Assembly (NCBI GenBank): GCA_964646605.1
Contig: CAZYEX010000062.1
Location: 1-14,681 of the forward strand
Origin: SBAX01 sp964646605
GTDB lineage: Bacteria; Planctomycetota; Phycisphaerae; UBA1845
DNA: 14,681 nucleotides
Reading direction: 5' to 3'
Shown here: piece after piece, positions 1 through 6,770 of the stretch
Layout: every line of letters begins with the position of its first letter
How positions within the stretch are numbered: position 1 is the stretch's first letter
The notes under the pieces: model-generated
Seen by the model: only the letters and a program-made list of their open reading frames with translations
Databases searched by the model: none
Told to the model about the DNA's origin: nothing
Made by a program: the position numbers and the translations under genes

Positions 1-1
1 A

Positions 2-574
2 GGTTGCCCCGGCGACACACCGCTGTGCTGTGGCCAAGAGAATTGCTGCCCCGCCGACGCAACGTGCTGCGGCGAAAGTGGACTGTGCTGCTCGAAGATT
101 CAGACTTGCTGCGGTCCTGGCGCGTGTTGCGACGTCGACGAACTTTGCTGCAACGATTCTTGCCATCCCGCACCGGGCATCTGTTGTCCCGACGGCACCG
201 TTTGCAGCGGGCTGGACGCGGTATGCTGTAACGGAAATTGCTGCGCCGAATCGCAAGAGTGTTGCGACGGGGCCTGCGTTCCCGCGGGACACTGCTGCTC
301 GGACGGAAGGCAATTCTGCGGCGACCTCTGTTGCAACGCGGGGACAGTTTGTTGCAGCGGAACCTGCACCCCTGAGAACCAATGTTGTTCCGACGGCAGA
401 CCGTTCTGTGGTGACCTATGTTGCAACGCGGGTGCGGTATGTTGTAGCGGCGTGTGCACCCCTGCCAACGCGTGTTGCTCGGACGGAAGACCGTTCTGCG
501 GGGACCTATGTTGCAACGCCAGTGCATCGTGTTGCAACGGGCAATGCAGGGCTGCGGGCCAGCCGTGCCCATGA
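2..574 (+). CDS. Cysteine-rich, granulin-like repeat protein (5' end outside window)
   Basis: Reading from base 2 gives 190 uninterrupted residues to a TGA at 572-574, and 51 of them are cysteine, mostly as adjacent pairs 3-6 residues apart (LCC, TCC, ACC, ICC). Residues 98-187 are three 30-residue repeats beginning CCSDGR(P/Q)FCGDLCC. The frame has no ATG because the start lies before the window, so automated callers may miss it and choose the frame at 30, whose Cys-free translation here is a shadow. Vicinal-Cys ladders are known from granulin-type disulfide stacks and metal-binding proteins; there are almost no His or Met, so a secreted, disulfide-bonded stalk is the likelier reading (inference). 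The next gene starts 13 bp downstream and encodes a secreted protein, suggesting co-expression. Coding assignment is strong; function is unknown. Confidence 0.85.
   Translation, partial: GCPGDTPLCCGQENCCPADATCCGESGLCCSKIQTCCGPGACCDVDELCCNDSCHPAPGICCPDGTVCSGLDAVCCNGNCCAESQECCDGACVPAGHCCSDGRQFCGDLCCNAGTVCCSGTCTPENQCCSDGRPFCGDLCCNAGAVCCSGVCTPANACCSDGRPFCGDLCCNASASCCNGQCRAAGQPCP
293..562 (+). repeat. Three tandem 90-bp (30-residue) Cys-rich repeats
   Basis: Units at 293-382, 383-472 and 473-562 encode CC-SDGR-x-FCGDLCC-NA-x(3)-CC-x-G-x-C followed by a 5-7 residue linker. The first two linkers are TPENQ and TPANA; the third has diverged to RAAGQ. The nucleotide sequences are also very similar, indicating recent tandem duplication. 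Residues 1-97 are Cys-rich but less regular. Confidence 0.85.
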
Positions 575-587
575 CTCGGAACTACGA

Positions 588-3500
588 ATGAAGCGCGATC
601 TTCGAAACAGTTGGCCTCAAGGAACCCTTGTCCGGCTCGCGGTCGCCTTTGCAATGGCCATCGCCGCTTTCCGGAACGCCGCGGCCCAGCAACTCGACGA
701 TTCCTGCACCGTGACCGTCAACGGCCAGACCGTTCAGGTCAATCCCGACGGCACCTTCGTCATCCCCAACGTCGCCGCCCCCGACCTCTTCGGACCCGGC
801 GGACCCGGCACGGCGCCCGACTTCTTGAGCGACGACTTCCTTCGCCTGGTCGGAACGTGTACCGGCGGCGGTCCGCCGCAATACGTGTACAGCGAGTGTT
901 TCCGCATCCGGCGGGGGGAGTCCTTTGCCGTCGGAGAACTGACCATCAGCGGCACGCCGCCGCAAGCCGTCGCCTCGATCCTCGCGGCCCCGGGTGCGCC
1001 GACGTTGACCACGGTCGGTCAGCAGACGCCCATCAACCTCACCGGTTTCTTTACCGACGGATCCAGCGGACCGCTCGATCCGAACCTGCACTGCCCCGCG
1101 ACCTTCCGGACCAGCAACGCGGCGATCCTCACCGTCGCCGCGGCCCCGGGCAACGCCCTGGCGGGTTCGGCGACGGCGAAAGCGCCGGGCACCGCATTGA
1201 TCACCGTGTCCTTGGAAGGCGCTACGGCCGTCACCTCGATCACCGTTTCCCTCGGCGATCCACTCACCTCGGTGACGGGCATCGTCCAAACGGCGGCCGG
1301 CGATCCGCTCAACGGCGCTACCGTCCGGCTTTCCGTTAACGGCGCGGTCATCAGCGGAACGGGCATCACCGGCGGCCCCGGACTTGCCGCTGGACAGTTC
1401 ATGGTGCCCAACGTGGCGTCTCAGCTTGGACCCATCTCCGTCTACGCCGAGGCGACGTTCGACGGCGCCTCGCACTCCGGCGTGAGCCCGAGCAAGCCGC
1501 CCGTGCCCGGCGGGTTCACCGACGCCGGTCTCATCACCCTCGACGACCGCATTCTGTGGATCACCAACGCCAACGGTTCCTGGCAGAACGGGAGCAACTG
1601 GATCAGCGGCGCGCCGCCCACGGCCAACCAGATCGCCGTCATCGACGTGCCGCAGTCGATCACCGTCACGTTTTCCACCGGAACCAGCGTGATCAAGGGT
1701 TTGCAATGCGCCGAGAACCTCGTGCTCGCGGGCGGCTCCTTGACGATCAATGGTGAATCCACGGTCGACGGGACGCTGACGCTCTCGGGTGCCACATTCG
1801 GCGGCACCGGACTTCTGACCGTCACGGGTCCTCTGAACTGGACCAACGGCACCATGTCGGGGACCGGGACGACGGTGATCGGCCCGACCGGGACCCTGAG
1901 CATCAGCGGTGTCAACAACAAGTCGCTGTTCCGCGCATTGGAGAACCACTCGGCGAACGCCAGTTGGACCGACGGACACATCATCTTCGGCAATGGCACG
2001 CTGCGCAACGAGTCGGACGGTACACTGACCGCTTCCCTGGCCACCAGCGTGAGCCTCAACAATAACTTCGGAATCAACCTGTTCCGCAACGCCGGAATCT
2101 TCAATCAAGCCGGCCCCGGCACCACCACCATCGGCGTGCCGCTCAATAACACGGGTGAGATCAACGTGCTGGCCGCAACCCTTCAACTGATCGGCGGGGG
2201 TACCAGCAGTGGGAGCGTCGAAGTGGGTCCCGGTGCGGCGTTGGGGTTCGCGGGGACTCACACGTTCGCGGTCGGCAGCTCCGTGACCGGCCTAGGCTCG
2301 GTGACGTTCACCGGCGGCACGCACAGTTTCCCGGCGGGATCGTTCAACCCCACCGGTACAGTCAACTTCACCGGCGGCGATGTGACGGTGAACAACACTT
2401 TTACCCCTGCGGCACTTGGGACGATATCGGGCACCCTCAACAGCAATGCCGCACAAACCTTCAGCAGTGTCACGCTCACCGGCACCATCGGAGGCACCGG
2501 TCTGCTGACCGTCACCGGTCCTCTGAGCTGGACGAATGGCACGATGTCGGGGACGGGGACGACGGTGATCGGCCCGACCGGGACCCTGAGCATCAGCGGT
2601 GTCAACAACAAGTCGCTGTTCCGCACTCTGGAAAACCACTCGGCGAACGCCAGTTGGACCGACAGCCACATCATCTTCGGCAATGGCACGCTGCGCAACG
2701 AGTCCGACGGTACGCTCACCGCTTCCCTGGCCACCAGCGTGAGCCTCAACAACAACTTCGGGACCAACCTGTTCCACAACGCCGGGGTCTTCAATCAAGC
2801 CGGCCCCAGCACGGTGAACGTCGGCGTCCCGTTCAACAACACGGGCGCGGTCAACGTGCAGGCGGGAACGCTGATTGTCAGCAACAGCGGAACCAGCAGC
2901 GGAGACTTCGAGGTTGGGCTGGGCACCACGTTGAACTTTACAGGCACCTACACCCACGATGCGCTCTCGGCAGTGATCAACCACGGAACCTTGGGCTTGG
3001 GAGGCGCGATCAACACTTTCGCGGGGATTTTTACCAGCGACGCGATCCTCAACATCACCGGCACCGCCAACTTGAACGCCGATTACGCGCTCTCCGGCAC
3101 GGTAAACCTGAGCGGTACGCTCGGCGGGACGGGGCGGATCACGATCGCCGGGCCATTGAACTGGACCATCGGCACGATGTCGGGGACCGGGACGACGGTG
3201 ATCGGCCCGACCGGGACCCTGAGCATCAGCGGTGTCACCAACAAGTCGCTGTTCCGCGTATTGGAGAACCACTCGGCGAACGCCAGTTGGACCGACAGCC
3301 ACATCATCTTCGGCGGTGGAACACTGATCAACGAGTCCGACGGCACGTTCACCGCCGCGCTGGCGACGAATGTGAGCCTCAACAATAACTTCGGAATCAA
3401 CCTGTTCCGCAACGCCGGGACGTTCAACCAGGCCAGCGCCGGAATAGCGTTGGTGGGCGTCCCGTTCAACAACAGCGGTACGGTCAACGTGCCCACCGGA

Positions 3501-4013
3501 ACCCTGCAACTCGTCGGGGCCTTCACACAGACCGATGGGAGCACAGAACTCGCCGACGGGTCGATCACCAAGACCAGCGGCGTCATGCAAATCAACGGTG
3601 GCACGATCGGCCTCGACCCCGACACCCCGAGCGGCACCATCACCGGCTCGGTGACGCTCGGCAACGCCGCAGCCGGTACGGTGCCGCGCGCCGGCGCCGC
3701 CGCAACTCTGACCGTGACGGGCGTCTACACCCAAACCGCCGGCACACTCGACATCGAACTCGGTGGGACGTTGCCGGGGACGGAATACGATCGACTCGTC
3801 GTCGGCGGCAACGCGGCGTTGGGCGGAGTGCTTCAACTGACGCTGGTGAACGGCTTCGTTCCAGAGGTGGGCCAGCAGTTTCAAGTGCTTACGTCGGCGG
3901 GTACGGTCAGCGGGGCCTTCACCGACGTGATTACGGCCAACTTCCCGCCCGGGCTGGGTGCTTCCGTCATCTACACGGCCGGCGCAGCCACGGTAACGAT
4001 TGAACCCGACTGA
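588..4013 (+). CDS. Large secreted beta-strand-repeat (autotransporter-passenger-like) protein
   Basis: This encodes 1141 residues from ATG 588; a weak CGGA ribosome site lies about 7 bp upstream and the previous gene ends at 574. The frame stays open back to base 30, but that stretch lies over the Cys-rich gene, and a signal peptide (MKRDLRNSWPQG then a hydrophobic run to AAAQQ) begins at 588. Residues about 115-215 resemble a Big_2-like Ig domain, and 225-300 a carboxypeptidase-regulatory-like domain. A 'GSW-x(4)-NW-x(3)-APPTANQ' segment near 325-345 often precedes beta-strand repeats. Residues 406-512, 636-742 and 847-953 are three copies of one unit. The tail (about 1030-1141, 'EYDRLVVGGNAALGG') is typical of secreted beta-solenoids. 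There is no visible C-terminal anchor, PEP-CTERM motif or autotransporter barrel. Probable role: cell-surface or matrix structure or adhesion (inference). Confidence 0.85.
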   Translation: MKRDLRNSWPQGTLVRLAVAFAMAIAAFRNAAAQQLDDSCTVTVNGQTVQVNPDGTFVIPNVAAPDLFGPGGPGTAPDFLSDDFLRLVGTCTGGGPPQYVYSECFRIRRGESFAVGELTISGTPPQAVASILAAPGAPTLTTVGQQTPINLTGFFTDGSSGPLDPNLHCPATFRTSNAAILTVAAAPGNALAGSATAKAPGTALITVSLEGATAVTSITVSLGDPLTSVTGIVQTAAGDPLNGATVRLSVNGAVISGTGITGGPGLAAGQFMVPNVASQLGPISVYAEATFDGASHSGVSPSKPPVPGGFTDAGLITLDDRILWITNANGSWQNGSNWISGAPPTANQIAVIDVPQSITVTFSTGTSVIKGLQCAENLVLAGGSLTINGESTVDGTLTLSGATFGGTGLLTVTGPLNWTNGTMSGTGTTVIGPTGTLSISGVNNKSLFRALENHSANASWTDGHIIFGNGTLRNESDGTLTASLATSVSLNNNFGINLFRNAGIFNQAGPGTTTIGVPLNNTGEINVLAATLQLIGGGTSSGSVEVGPGAALGFAGTHTFAVGSSVTGLGSVTFTGGTHSFPAGSFNPTGTVNFTGGDVTVNNTFTPAALGTISGTLNSNAAQTFSSVTLTGTIGGTGLLTVTGPLSWTNGTMSGTGTTVIGPTGTLSISGVNNKSLFRTLENHSANASWTDSHIIFGNGTLRNESDGTLTASLATSVSLNNNFGTNLFHNAGVFNQAGPSTVNVGVPFNNTGAVNVQAGTLIVSNSGTSSGDFEVGLGTTLNFTGTYTHDALSAVINHGTLGLGGAINTFAGIFTSDAILNITGTANLNADYALSGTVNLSGTLGGTGRITIAGPLNWTIGTMSGTGTTVIGPTGTLSISGVTNKSLFRVLENHSANASWTDSHIIFGGGTLINESDGTFTAALATNVSLNNNFGINLFRNAGTFNQASAGIALVGVPFNNSGTVNVPTGTLQLVGAFTQTDGSTELADGSITKTSGVMQINGGTIGLDPDTPSGTITGSVTLGNAAAGTVPRAGAAATLTVTGVYTQTAGTLDIELGGTLPGTEYDRLVVGGNAALGGVLQLTLVNGFVPEVGQQFQVLTSAGTVSGAFTDVITANFPPGLGASVIYTAGAATVTIEPD
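1803..3446 (+). repeat. Three dispersed 321-bp intragenic repeats
   Basis: Copies lie at about 1803-2123, 2493-2813 and 3126-3446, all in the same frame. Each encodes GTG-x-(L/I)-T-(V/I)-x-GPL-x-W, then MSGTGTTVIGPTGTLSISGV, a LENHSANASWTD segment and a VSLNNNFG segment. An 81-nt core (1854-1934, 2544-2624, 3177-3257) differs by one base between copies 1 and 2, and by one base between copies 1 and 3. Conserved silent sites point to recent duplication or gene conversion. The spacers between copies are unrelated at DNA level but also beta-strand-like. Confidence 0.9.
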
Positions 4014-4438
4014 AGCCGTTTTGCAGCCGTTGGCGAGCCCGGCAATTTCGGGAATCGGCGGCCACTACAGGCAGCGCGTCAACCTCGGCGCATAGGGCAT
4101 TGGCGATGGGGACAGTACCCGATCGGTTCCCGATAAAATCGGTTCCATATGGGACCGAGTCGTCTCCACGGGTCAAGCGTGGTCATCCCGATTCCGTTTT
4201 GTTCTTGCAGAATCCGCGCTTCTTGCTCAGAAACGTAGTTTTGGGTGGGTCGGAACCGTCCTTCGATCCCCCGCGTGGTGCGTAGCGCCTCTCGCCGTGT
4301 GCCCACGTCCATTCCCGGCATAGATGGCCGGCCGTCCGGGTGGTTTGGCTGCCGAGCACGCCGCCGACGAGTGCGTCGTAGCCTACGGAACAGCAATCGA
4401 ACAGCACGGCCAGGTGCTTGAGTTGGAGCAGCGGGAGT
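4014..4438. other. 425-bp stretch with no supported gene
   Basis: Short open frames exist on both strands but none has a convincing ribosome site, composition or recognisable motif. The stretch holds the inverted-repeat cluster around 4123-4157 and a small palindrome CGTAGCCTACG at 4376-4386. It lies downstream of the recombinase remnant and may be residual element DNA (inference). Confidence 0.5.
4123..4157. repeat. Short direct and inverted repeat cluster
   Basis: TCGGTTCC occurs at 4123-4130 and again at 4139-4146. The second copy starts an imperfect palindrome, CGGTTCC-ATAT-GGGACCG (4140-4157, one mismatched pair). It is roughly 280 bp downstream of the recombinase remnant on its coding strand. 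It could be a recombination or element-end site; no function is demonstrable. Confidence 0.35.
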
Positions 4439-4940
4439 CTACGCACCTGCCCAACTGCGACGGCGCATGGCTTCGATGACCGCTCGGGGGGCGAGGTGGT
4501 CGAGGTAGCGGGCGGTGGTGGTGATGCTGGCGTGGCCGAGTTGGCGGGAGATGATCGCGATGTCGACGCCTTCGGCGCCGAGCTGGGCGGCGTGGGTGTG
4601 GCGCAGGCCGTGGGCGTGGACACGCTTGTCGATGCCCGCCTGGGCCGCGAGTCGTTTGAGCATGACGCGGACGTAGGCGTCGGACATTCCGTGACCGCGG
4701 AGCGTACAGAAGACCGGGTGGCGTCCGCCTGGGCTCACGTGCGATCGTCCCGTGGGACCGAGATGGATGCGCAACCGCGCGTCGAGCCAGCGCTCGGTGA
4801 CCGCGGCAGCACGGGGGGTCCAGCCCCGCGGTGCCCGTTCGCCCACCTTTGCCATGCACTGTGCCCGCATCCGCTGACATTAAACCGCTGCCGGAAGCTA
4901 CTCCTACGCCAGCAGGCAACCCATGTACCAGAGTGGGCCA
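4439..4940 (-). pseudogene. Decayed tyrosine recombinase/phage integrase (catalytic-domain remnant)
   Basis: A 143-residue open frame (4870 down to stop 4439) holds the C-terminal half of a tyrosine recombinase: 'VHAHGLRHTHAAQ' supplies His-x-x-Arg (H87, R90), 'LGHASITTT' the second His (H113), and 'ARYLDHLAP' the nucleophile Tyr122. 'HPVFCTLRGHGMSDAYVR' matches the segment usually preceding it. Upstream homology is split among frames: 'AGTVHGKGGR ... GLDP' lies in another frame, with the switch at a G6 run (4813-4818), and beyond it 'LWYMG' is followed by three in-frame stops. The first catalytic Arg and the N-terminal DNA-binding domain are absent; intact relatives are about 300 residues. 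It is therefore inactive by itself. It probably once mobilised the adjacent small-gene module (inference). Confidence 0.85.
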
Positions 4941-4984
4941 CATTTCGCGGCGGTCGATGGCAAAAAAACTTCAGGATTCGCTCA

Positions 4985-5055
4985 GAATTCCGGCGGAATT
5001 CGCTTGATCTCTTTCGCGGAACTTGCCCTCATGTGGGTGTACGCATGGGGCGTAC
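4985..5055. promoter_or_regulatory. Two inverted repeats upstream of the small-gene module (candidate operators)
   Basis: GAATTCC-GGC-GGAATTC (4985-5001) is a perfect 7-bp inverted repeat. GTACGC-ATGGG-GCGTAC (5039-5055) is a perfect 6-bp inverted repeat ending 20 bp before the ATG at 5076. No convincing -35/-10 pair is visible. The position, and two HTH-type products in the module, make regulator binding plausible (inference). Confidence 0.4.
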
Positions 5056-5075
5056 CCAATACGAAAGAACTGGCC

Positions 5076-5288
5076 ATGACGAAGATCGATGAAACGACGC
5101 GAACCAACCGAAGGCTGCCGGCGGGGACGATGGTGGTCTCGAGCGACGACGGCGAGCCCGGCCGCATCGTCGAGGTTTGCACCTTCCGACGAAACGGAAT
5201 CGACGCTTGGTCGTACCTGGTCGAAACCCAGCACGGCCGCGAGATTTGGGAGGTCGGCGAGCTGTTCGTTCCCGACCCGCAAAACTGA
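5076..5288 (+). CDS. Small uncharacterised protein, first gene of the module
   Basis: This 70-residue soluble protein has no signal peptide or membrane segment. I do not recognise a family. It alternates short beta-prone segments (TMVVSS, GRIVEVCTF, WSYLVETQ, EIWEVGELFV) with turns, consistent with a small SH3-like barrel (inference). The upstream ribosome site is weak. An in-frame ATG at 5031 would add 15 residues but would put the second inverted repeat inside the gene, so 5076 is preferred. The next gene follows after 18 bp on the same strand. Confidence 0.7.
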   Translation: MTKIDETTRTNRRLPAGTMVVSSDDGEPGRIVEVCTFRRNGIDAWSYLVETQHGREIWEVGELFVPDPQN

Positions 5289-5306
5289 ACGAAGGGAGCG
5301 CATGCC

Positions 5307-5657
5307 GTGATGACCAACGACCCTAAGACGGCAAACGACGACCTCGACGCGATGGATTTGATGGAGACCCTCGACATAAGAAAGGTGCTGCGGCGCATCG
5401 TCGCCGGCGGGAAATGGGTGCAAGGGACGATCGGCGGTCACCGCTTCGATGCCCTGGTCTTCCCCGGGCACGCCGAATGCCCCGATTACGAACTGGACGA
5501 CAGCCGCATCTCCAAGCTCTGGGTCCAGCGAATCAGCGACCGCGCGACGGTCGCCAACTTCGATCGAGGCTGGGACCTTCGACCGACCACGTCGGTTGCC
5601 GGGCAGATCGTCGACATGCTCGCCGGTGGCCTGGCCGAGTTCGTGTATGCCGAATGA
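5307..5657 (+). CDS. Small protein with 'SRISKLW ... FDRGWD' signature, second gene of the module
   Basis: The start is GTG 5307 or the adjacent ATG 5310 (116 or 115 residues); GAAGGGAG at 5290-5297 fits GTG spacing slightly better. The sequence runs from an acidic N-terminus to 'GGKWVQGTIGGHRFDALVF', then 'DDSRISKLWVQR' and 'ANFDRGWDLRPT', ending in a predicted helix. I recall small phage and conjugative-element proteins with 'W-x-G-x-I-x-x-Y-x-F ... GGRISKLWI ... YDRGWD' (I think DUF7678); the match is from memory and unverified. No catalytic residues stand out. It is soluble and probably co-transcribed with its neighbours. Confidence 0.75.
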   Translation: MMTNDPKTANDDLDAMDLMETLDIRKVLRRIVAGGKWVQGTIGGHRFDALVFPGHAECPDYELDDSRISKLWVQRISDRATVANFDRGWDLRPTTSVAGQIVDMLAGGLAEFVYAE

Positions 5658-5673
5658 AAGAGGAGGAACGACC

Positions 5674-5898
5674 ATGACCATCGAGTTTACAGCCATCGAG
5701 TTCGAGACCGCCGGCGAGGCCATTCAGTGGACCGAGGCCGGGGAGTGCGGCGCGGCCGTTCGCGTGGACGGCCACAACTACGTCGTCGATCAGGCCGAGG
5801 CCGAGCGCCTCGCCGCGGTGGGCGTCGAGTTCGCCTACCTCCACGACCACGAGATGCCCGACGGCGGGCATCGGATCGTGACGGTGCCGGTGAACTGA
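5674..5898 (+). CDS. Small uncharacterised protein, third gene of the module
   Basis: This encodes 74 residues from ATG 5674, behind a near-ideal ribosome site AGGAGG (5661-5666) 7 bp upstream, which rules out the longer in-frame starts. The previous stop is 16 bp away. The protein is acidic, with a beta-prone N-terminus, 'GAAVRVDGHNYVVDQAEAERLAAVGVEF' in the middle (cited as separate parts: GAAVRVDGHN, YVVDQAEAER, LAAVGVEF), and a His/Asp cluster 'YLHDHEMPDGGH' near residues 55-66. It has no signal peptide. The family is unknown; the His/Asp cluster might bind metal, but that is speculative. Confidence 0.75.
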   Translation: MTIEFTAIEFETAGEAIQWTEAGECGAAVRVDGHNYVVDQAEAERLAAVGVEFAYLHDHEMPDGGHRIVTVPVN

Positions 5899-5915
5899 GC
5901 AGAGAGTTTCAAGAT

Positions 5916-5936
5916 GCCGCGTTGCGTTGACGCGGC
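5916..5936 (+). other. Hairpin between third and fourth module genes
   Basis: GCCGCGT (5916-5922), a 7-nt loop and ACGCGGC (5930-5936) form a perfect 7-bp stem in the module's longest gap (63 bp). No T-run follows, so intrinsic termination is doubtful. Partial attenuation or mRNA processing separating the two HTH genes is possible. Confidence 0.4.
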
Positions 5937-5961
5937 CGGTTCTAACCCAAGGAGATGTCCT

Positions 5962-6336
5962 ATGAGTACGACGAAGAAGAGCAAGTCGAAGAAGAAGGCC
6001 GCCACCCCGTCCGAGGGGAAGGCGGCGGTGGTCAAAACCAAGGCCACGAAGGCCGCGACCCCAAAGGCCAAGAAGGCCGGCGGTCAGAAGAAGCCCAAGC
6101 GGGTCAGCGCCATCGAGGCCGCGGCGCAGGTTCTGGCCAAGGCCGGCAAGCCCATGCGCTCGCTGGAGCTCATCGAGGCGATGGCCGACCAGGGCCTGTG
6201 GAAGAGCCCGGGCGGCAAGACGCCCCACGCGACCTTGTACGCCGCGATGCTTCGCGAGATTGCCGCCAAGGGCAAGGAGGCGCGCTTCACCAAGGTTGAT
6301 CGCGGGCAGTTCGCCTTCAACGGGAAGGCGGCGTGA
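5962..6336 (+). CDS. HARE-HTH winged-helix protein with lysine-rich N-terminal tail
   Basis: This encodes 124 residues from ATG 5962, preceded by AAGGAGA (5949-5955). Residues 1-47 are a disordered basic tail with 16 lysines and Ala/Pro/Thr spacers, like histone H1 or bacterial histone-like tails. Residues 48-122 match the HARE-HTH fold known from RNA polymerase delta subunits, HB1/ASXL proteins and restriction enzymes: 'SAIEAAAQVLAKAGKPM', 'LELIEAMADQGLW', 'GGKTPHATLYAAMLREI', then a beta-wing ending 'FTKVDRGQFAFN'. Such domains bind DNA or modify transcription. Likely role: nucleoid-associated or regulatory protein for this module (inference). It ends at the TGA directly before the next gene's GTG, showing translational coupling. 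Domain call is strong; target unknown. Confidence 0.85.
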   Translation: MSTTKKSKSKKKAATPSEGKAAVVKTKATKAATPKAKKAGGQKKPKRVSAIEAAAQVLAKAGKPMRSLELIEAMADQGLWKSPGGKTPHATLYAAMLREIAAKGKEARFTKVDRGQFAFNGKAA

Positions 6337-6708
6337 GTGATGGCAGCCAAGCCCCAACCTCCGCGGCAACGGACCGGCGCACCGCCGCCGAGTGCGACCT
6401 TCGCGGTCGAGGACGGCCACTTGATTCGCAGGGTCGTCCCGCGGCGCGGTGAGCCCTACGAGCACCGCTGCCCGCGGAAAGCCGTTGAGCAGGTCGCCCA
6501 CGCAATTGACGAGTCGGGCGACGCGGCCTTCACGCTCGATTCGCTGGCAAAGGGCGAGGACCTGCCCTTCACCCAAGTTGCTGTCGCGCTCGCGTTCTTG
6601 AAGGAGCGCGGCGTTGTCCAGACGCGCTACCGGCACAACTACGCCGCGACGCAGTGTGCCCACCTTGACGCGCTGACGGAGTTCCACGCCTTGGCCGAAA
6701 ACGGCTGA
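6337..6708 (+). CDS. Probable winged-helix protein, fifth gene of the module
   Basis: The gene starts at GTG 6337, immediately after the previous TGA, or at ATG 6340 (123 or 122 residues). Residues 1-20 are a Pro/Arg-rich tail. The central part, 'KAVEQVAHAIDESGDAAFTL' followed by 'DSLAKGEDLPFTQVAVALAF' and 'LKERGVVQTRYRHNYAAT', has the helix, helix-turn-helix and wing pattern of small winged-helix DNA-binding domains. It ends with a short helix. No enzymatic motif is seen. Zero spacing to the HARE-HTH gene suggests equal expression and perhaps a complex. I do not recognise the exact family, so the winged-helix call is an inference from pattern. Confidence 0.75.
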   Translation: MMAAKPQPPRQRTGAPPPSATFAVEDGHLIRRVVPRRGEPYEHRCPRKAVEQVAHAIDESGDAAFTLDSLAKGEDLPFTQVAVALAFLKERGVVQTRYRHNYAATQCAHLDALTEFHALAENG

Positions 6709-6725
6709 GGCCCATTTCCCTCCAC

Positions 6726-6752
6726 CAACGCCTCGGCATGTCCGGGGCGTTG
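6726..6752. terminator. Hairpin between convergent genes
   Basis: CAACGCCTCGG (6726-6736), loop CATGT and CCGGGGCGTTG (6742-6752) form an 11-bp stem with one T-G wobble. It lies between the end of the small-gene module (6708, plus) and the end of the nuclease gene (6771, minus), the expected place for a bidirectional terminator. Neither side has a clear T-run. Confidence 0.6.
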
Positions 6753-6770
6753 CTCCGGCGATCGGCTCCC

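Noticed and set aside
30..587. N-terminal extension of the beta-strand-repeat protein back to base 30
   Set aside because: The true coding frame here is frame 2 (Cys-rich); a signal peptide and start lie at 588, and the frame-3 translation is low-complexity Ala/Arg/Val.
582..3884. Two long minus-strand open frames (582-2261 and 2292-3884) opposite the beta-strand-repeat gene
   Set aside because: They are Arg/Gly/Asp-rich shadow translations whose internal repeats mirror the plus-strand repeats; they have no signal peptide or recognisable domain, and the plus strand has a clear domain order.
4100..4285. 61-codon plus-strand open frame in the gene-poor stretch
   Set aside because: No ribosome site, no recognisable motif, and it spans the short repeat cluster; not supportable as a gene.
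5533..6687. 384-codon minus-strand frame opposite the small-gene module
   Set aside because: Low-complexity Leu/Arg/Gly translation with no domain; five plus-strand genes with ribosome sites and a recognisable HTH domain explain the region.
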